From assembly GCA_030141605.1 (NCBI GenBank), contig JAQGDQ010000358.1, forward strand, positions 152,001-216,000: 64,000 nt of DNA, in the 5' to 3' direction. A program made the position numbers and the translations under genes. The stretch is from Tubiluchus corallicola. Lineage: Eukaryota > Priapulida > Priapulimorpha > Priapulimorphida > Tubiluchidae. Shown piece by piece: positions 58,418 to 64,000 of this stretch; the stretch's first letter is position 1, and each line of letters starts with the position of its first letter. A model generated the notes under the pieces. That model had not been told where the DNA came from, did not search any database, and worked only from the letters and a program-made list of their open reading frames with translations.

Positions 58418-61400
58418 CTGAAATTAAACCAAACATCGGTGCTTGTTCACACATCACCTAGTAATTAACATTCCGTACGTCGACATTTTCCAAGAAATTT
58501 AATTACTAAAACTAAAAATGTGTCTTTACTTGTAATTTATATATTCCACAGTCAGAGAACAGATTAATTTTTGTTGCGTCCCACTCTGATCAGTGACTGT
58601 GGCTAGTAATGTTATAATTCTATGTTTCTACCTTGTACTTTATCTGCTCTATTTCTGCTTTTATACATACTTGTATACTTTTTAGTGTGATATCCTTTTT
58701 ATATTTTAATAATACAAAGAAAAACTCCGAAAAAAAATAATTCATTGATTCAGTATATAATTCTTTTTCTGCTTTTTTAATTCTTTTTTGCTCACGTGAA
58801 GACGGTCTACAGAGGTTGTTTGAAACGTAGTGCTTTTTCTTTTTTCCTTGTTTTTACTGAGGGAATTTTTTTTCAAAATCACATATTTTGCTTGAAAATA
58901 TTTTTCCATGCGCGTTATTGTCACATAATAAAATGTTCAAACTAGATAAAGTAAAAAAATTGACTAGAACGCTTTGATATACAACATGAGCATTAGTTTC
59001 TGTAGAACAGTGAACACATTTGAACCTTTATTAATGAAACAGCATGGTTCTCATTAATTCATCTTCCTGACGATGACTTGAAACGACGTCATTTATTTAG
59101 CAACAGCAATAAAGAAAAATTAACTTACAGAAATTTTATTGTGAAGTTCTTCCGTACAGCTGTTGATCGGGGACTAGCTTTTTATCAATTTATGCCTGCT
59201 GGAGGACGATAAAAGTTGGCGTAGGGATAGAGCAACGATAGATGCAGTAACTATAAACGTAACTAACTGCACAAACCGAAAGTACATGCACTAAATTTTG
59301 ACTCAAAAGTTAAAAATAAGCAAGCTTGCGCCTTTTCCATAAAATATAACATTCACTGTGTACAATTAGGGATTAAAATTCATAAATCACTATAGACTTG
59401 TCTATCCAATAATGCTTAATAAATTATGCTTTCGTTTTTCAATACAGTGTAACAATAACAGTACTGATTTATACTCAGTGTCAAACAAAATCCGGTGACC
59501 AAACTATTGAAAAAGTAAAGTTTACTACGTCTGTAATAAAGTTTTAAATCCGGCTTTTTCCTTTCCTTCTCTTTCTTCTTTTCCGATAACAAAAGATTCC
59601 AGTTTGCTCAGTACTGGAAAAAATTTAAAAGTAACGAGCTAAAATAAATTTGTGAATTATCAATACCTTATATTCGCATCAGATATAGTTTTAATAGTTA
59701 GTTTACTAATTTAATAATTTAAAATGTTTAATAGTTCGCAAGTTACAGAGGAAACTTGCATTTTTCAGATTTATATTTAGATTTTATTATTTTATTTAAG
59801 TCTCGCCTCATATACCGTACAAATAAAGGCATTATTAATTAGACACTATACATAAAATTAGCCACTCATTTAGAGTTATAAGAGACTGTTAAAAACTATA
59901 CATTCAATGGTACCAAAAAGAGCACGGCAATATACATATTAACTGTAAAAGACAAAAACTATACAGGTCATCACTAATGATTATTATACACTAGCTGATA
60001 CCTTCGTAACAAGATTATATTACAGGCCTTTGCACACTTTCATAAACCATCAAATCTGAACCTAGCAGGAAACACATTTTCTCAACATTGTTCATTGTTC
60101 TAAAATGTTCATTTTTCTTAACTACACTTGCACTAACAAGCAAAGAAAAACAAAGGGCAAAATTAAAACAATTAAAGTACTTGACGCAACAACATAGCAC
60201 GTTAATAAATTTAACAATTTAAGTGAAATTAAGCACTTAAACAACAACGTAAAGTTAAAAATTACATTATGAAAAAGCGGGTTTACCACAATTTTTAAGC
60301 AAAGTTTTGTACAGTGCAGCAAATGAGAGATTAAGAAATAATGAGTGCTGCGGTAAATAGGTTTTATATATGCTTCGTTGGAACTTATTTTGAAACATAA
60401 AAAATATTCCATCGTGTGTGAATGACTGAAAGCCTGCAAAGTAGTTACGAACTACCACTGCGACAGAGAAATCTACAGTTTGAAAGAGACACGGGTACTT
60501 GTTTCTTCCCATTCGAACATTAGTAGCCAAATGAGACTATAAAAGGCAACATCACAATTATTTAACCGTAATTATTAAAAAAATATTGACTCCGGAGCCT
60601 TAATAGTCTATATGACCTTTCACAAGTACGCTCCTTTTATGTACATGCTCTGTTTCTGTCTGCAGTTAAGGCTTGTAGAAACTCACTCTGACCAATGAAG
60701 ATCCCAGAGACTTTACAAACAGTACAAATCATCTTGCACTTACAACTTGTAGCAAGTTGGTTTCAACAAGTTTCTGCGTAATTAGCTGCACATTCAGAAT
60801 GGCTTCAATGAACTCTATTACTCGAAACCAGATACATTTAACATCTGTTGCAAAGTGTAGGTTAACCGTTATAATGCTTGTGGTGGATACTGCTGAGAAT
60901 TCGCCCACTAAACAAACTCAGAAACGGAAAACGAAATACAAACCGGAATCAAGTTTGTTGCACGTTTCGTACGAAATCGCAGTGATTAACTTGCATCGTA
61001 GTTAAACGAAATTATACGATTAATCTATATATTCCTATTTAAAAGAAATTCAATACATTTCCTTTCTACGCTTTTTCCTGATTTCTTGTTACACACGAAG
61101 TTATTCTTCGATAAACATTGCGCACATTGTAACTATCTAGATCACTAAACCTTTTGTTCTAAGTTTGTGTAAATCAAGGAAGACAGTTCAATCAGGGACA
61201 ATAACATCGTCAGTTTCTAGCACAACTGTCAAAGTAAGTCCAATTTTATTTCGCAATTTCGGCTAATCTTCCAAATAGGTCGCGGTCCTAAGCCGACATC
61301 TTGAGAGTGCACAAATGTCATCAATTCTGAGCATATGGATCTCCAATCGGTCGCAAAATTACCGTAAATAGGCCCAGTTCCATTGAATTTGAAGATTGAT

Positions 61401-64000
61401 TCAGTTCGCCAAAGCCAACAACGTATAAAAGCCAATGCTTTGTAGAAAACAATTGTTTGCAAGTAAAATTTCTACTCATTGAAATCGGCATTCGTGGTTA
61501 TGTTACAAATGAAACAAGATTAAAGCAAATACATAAACTCAGTACAAACTCACATTCCAGTGACTGCAGAGCAGTCCAGCTCATCACAAAGCAATATTAA
61601 AATTAAAATGCGGGTCAACCTAAGCCTCCTCACCCTTACCGATGTCGGGCAAATAATGATTTTGCCTTACATTCAAACTTTTTTTCATGCAATTACTATA
61701 GATTTTACAATACGTAGTAGTAGTATTATAATTCACTTTTATGAACAGTCTATATCATCAAAAAACTGCCCAGTCTCAGGCGCTCAATCTCTGTAATAAT
61801 GTAATAATGCTACATTAGATGCAAATTGATACTTACGCCACATAGCCAATAAGCTTCATATATGGCTCTATACTTACCAGCATCACATAACTCCGTTTAT
61901 ACGTTCATTATAAAACTTTATAATCAAACTGGGAGCTTTCATGATGCAGTATTTACGAAACCATGATTTTACAACTTTGTTGGTTTACAGTCAGTATATC
62001 ACCTGATACGCAGTACCTACCTAAGGAAACCTACATAAAATTACAAAAGTAACGTATGTTGATTAAATTTAAAATATCTAAATAAGATTAGTTTGAATGC
62101 AACTTAAGGCTCACGTATACTTAAAATGGCAGAAAATACATTTTAGGACTGCTTTGTGGGTCTCCATTCATATGCAGAATTCATGCAAATAATGCTGGTA
62201 ATAAGTGTATCTTAGCCATATTGGGGTGCGCATAAATAATATCAATGTCACTAAATCCTTTTTAACAAGGAAAATAGCCGGACGTAGTATGGTAGATGAA
62301 TCTAGCAGTAAAACAAGGCTATAATTGTATGCCTATGTATTACTATCGCTGCAATGAACAAGGCCATTTGGCGAATTTATTCGTTTTTGGCCCCTCCCAC
62401 CAACTTATACGTAAATTATCTCTCACATCTATTCTTCTAAAGATCAGACTGATGATCTGATGATTGATTATGGACCACTTGATGCTTTTAACTACGACAG
62501 GTCCTACTTGTACACTTTCGAAATTAATTTAGGAATTTAAGTTACTTGTCAATAAAATGTTTTCACGATTAATTATAGACGCCCATGGACATTTTTGTAC
62601 ATCATTAAATTGGTGCGTTAGATAAAGGCTCGAATAATTTTCTTTTGTTTACTGAAATTAAAAATATTGGTCAAATAGTAGAATCATTGTAAACGGTTTT
62701 GCAAAATTCTTATTTTGAAGCTGCCTAAAAAGTGTGAAACTGCTTTCTACCAGTGAGAACACTACTGACTGACCAAAATAATTGTATAGATCTATGCAGC
62801 CACTGTTTTCTGTCTATTATGATGACTGTTGAATAGTCCGTGCAAGTTAAATTTTCATACTCCATAATCGATATTAAAACTTCTGGTATTATGTTTCTGC
62901 AAGAAGTTTCTCGTAAATAAATTACCAGTAAATTAAATGCTCTTGAAAAGTCTGAAGTTACTATACAGCCATTTAAATTTGCAATTTATTTGGCAAGTTT
63001 AACACAATTCCATGTCAAATTCAGCAAAATTAATATTATTGCGCCAAATTAAATAAAATAATAAGCAACGTGAAAGAGTTTGTCAACTTCGTCAAACGAA
63101 GACAACTGTAATTTACGAATACGCAGCCACAAGCTGCACTACAACACCGAGTGCATTTACGTAGAATAACGAATCACTCACGAGAAATAAACGGATGCAC
63201 TTTCTTATGTAACACAACAGACACTTTATCAGCATTTCTACGCACAGTGAAAGCAAGAATTTATCTGAATCATCTTTTGAAGCTGAGGACTGTTTGCAAC
63301 AGCTTTCATCTTTATTGGCCGTTACTCACAAGGAGTCACGCTAAGCATTTACCAGGCCTTAATCATCAATAAATCCTTCGCATTCGCTCCGGAAGCCAAT
63401 TCTGACCATATGATCGTAAAAACAACAGGATGGGTTTACAGGATAGCGTTCTATTCTCGATGCATTCAAACGTTTGCTTATTATAACAATAAACGCTGAT
63501 TGGTACACAGATGAAACAATTCAGCAACAAATAGTTTAGGAACAAACTGTTTAGCCTAACTCGTTTTTCTAGTTATCGCTAACTGGCAACCAATTATTAA
63601 GCAATGTCTTTGGACTTACTGTAGTTTCCCGATACTAAAACTAGAAAAACTACACTATGTTGTTTTTTTAGTTTAGTAAAACTTTTACAGATAGTAGCAC
63701 CAGTGCACACTTATCACTTTCTTGTGTCAAGAGAAATAGCTGAGTAGTCTCTATATGTACCTGCCAATTGTAGTTGAATAGTGCTGGATCTGATTGCAAA
63801 TAGATGGGTGACCACGGGAAAAATACTATCGACTAGACAGGACACCTACGCCAGATCAGTTTCTCACGTTAGAGAACTATCCTTGATAATGGGATATATT
63901 TCGGTGTTAAGTTATTTAATTTGGTCCTGCCAATTATTGTTGGATTCCGTCTTCCCTTCCCGAAATGAAATATGTTTTATTAGTATAATAATGTTTATTA
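58418..64000. other. aPKC upstream intron or 5' region, no exon recognised
   Basis: The exon at 58,417 begins in mid-domain, so at least the next upstream exon (first half of C1, RFN-type end) must be at higher coordinates. I searched both strands by eye for KLYCxNGHxF, KWxDEExDP and similar and found none, so the intron is probably over 5.5 kb. Minor items are the short repeat at 58,818-58,850, a gaaacgacgtc motif near 59,077 and a possible LINE tail at 59,780-59,830. Confidence 0.5.
58818..58850 (+). repeat. Short dispersed repeat, copy 2
   Basis: gtttgaaacgtagtgctttttc is a relative of ggtttgaaacgtcgtgctttctc at 19,815. Upstream here is gtgaagacggtctacagagg. The element boundaries are not clear. 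Confidence 0.4.

Noticed and set aside
58742-58924. Lys-rich 60-residue minus ORF
   Set aside because: Low-complexity AT-rich sequence with no family features or splice support.
61229-61462. 77-residue minus ORF as a possible missing aPKC exon
   Set aside because: It has no PB1 or C1 motif (no KW.DEE.D, no Cys pattern) and does not end with a donor in the needed phase.

Overview
The window is AT-rich nuclear DNA from an animal, most likely an invertebrate. Three multi-exon genes with clean GT-AG introns belong to animal families: a septin, a NAALADL1-type M28 peptidase and an atypical protein kinase C. Around them lie decayed LINE-type retrotransposons, MITE-like repeats and very long microsatellites. 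Nothing in the sequence fixes the phylum.

Left part (1-4,025). The first coding exon of a septin (minus strand, 179-356) stands head to head with a three-exon gene for a 301-residue GNAT acetyltransferase (plus strand, 2,162-4,025). The 1.8 kb between them contains a perfect 33-bp inverted repeat. From 4,026 to about 20,600 I see no gene, only microsatellites, small dispersed repeats, a possible LINE tail and a pair of related exon-like segments near 14 kb.

Middle part (20,620-43,681). A 5'-truncated, frameshifted LINE (20,620-22,975) lies beside a broken two-exon copy of the NAALADL1 5' end (23,979-25,337). Further on are a 338-bp (AGT)n tract, a nearly perfect 159-bp tandem duplication and a second LINE relic on the minus strand (28,482-30,086). 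The C-terminus of that relic looks like a PD-(D/E)XK endonuclease. The intact NAALADL1-like gene follows on the minus strand (31,592-43,681): 19 coding exons joined in phase give 747 residues with all zinc ligands present. Its introns hold a 414-bp hexamer repeat, a 152-bp (TC)n tract, a probable LTR remnant and a LINE fragment.

Right part (43,682-64,000). Upstream of NAALADL1 is a pair of 98% identical 164-bp direct repeats, followed by a long hairpin. An atypical PKC gene (minus strand, 49,150-58,417) is read through 11 exons, from the second half of the C1 domain to the stop codon (548 residues). Its PB1 domain and the first half of C1 must lie beyond 64,000 or were not recognised. A Harbinger-like MITE sits just past its 3' end. 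A GC-rich structured island lies in its 4.25 kb intron.

The genes do not form a pathway. The most unusual items are the NAALADL1 pseudogene, the LINE relic with a nuclease-like domain, the direct-repeat/hairpin element and the GC-rich island. I found no clearly new biological system.
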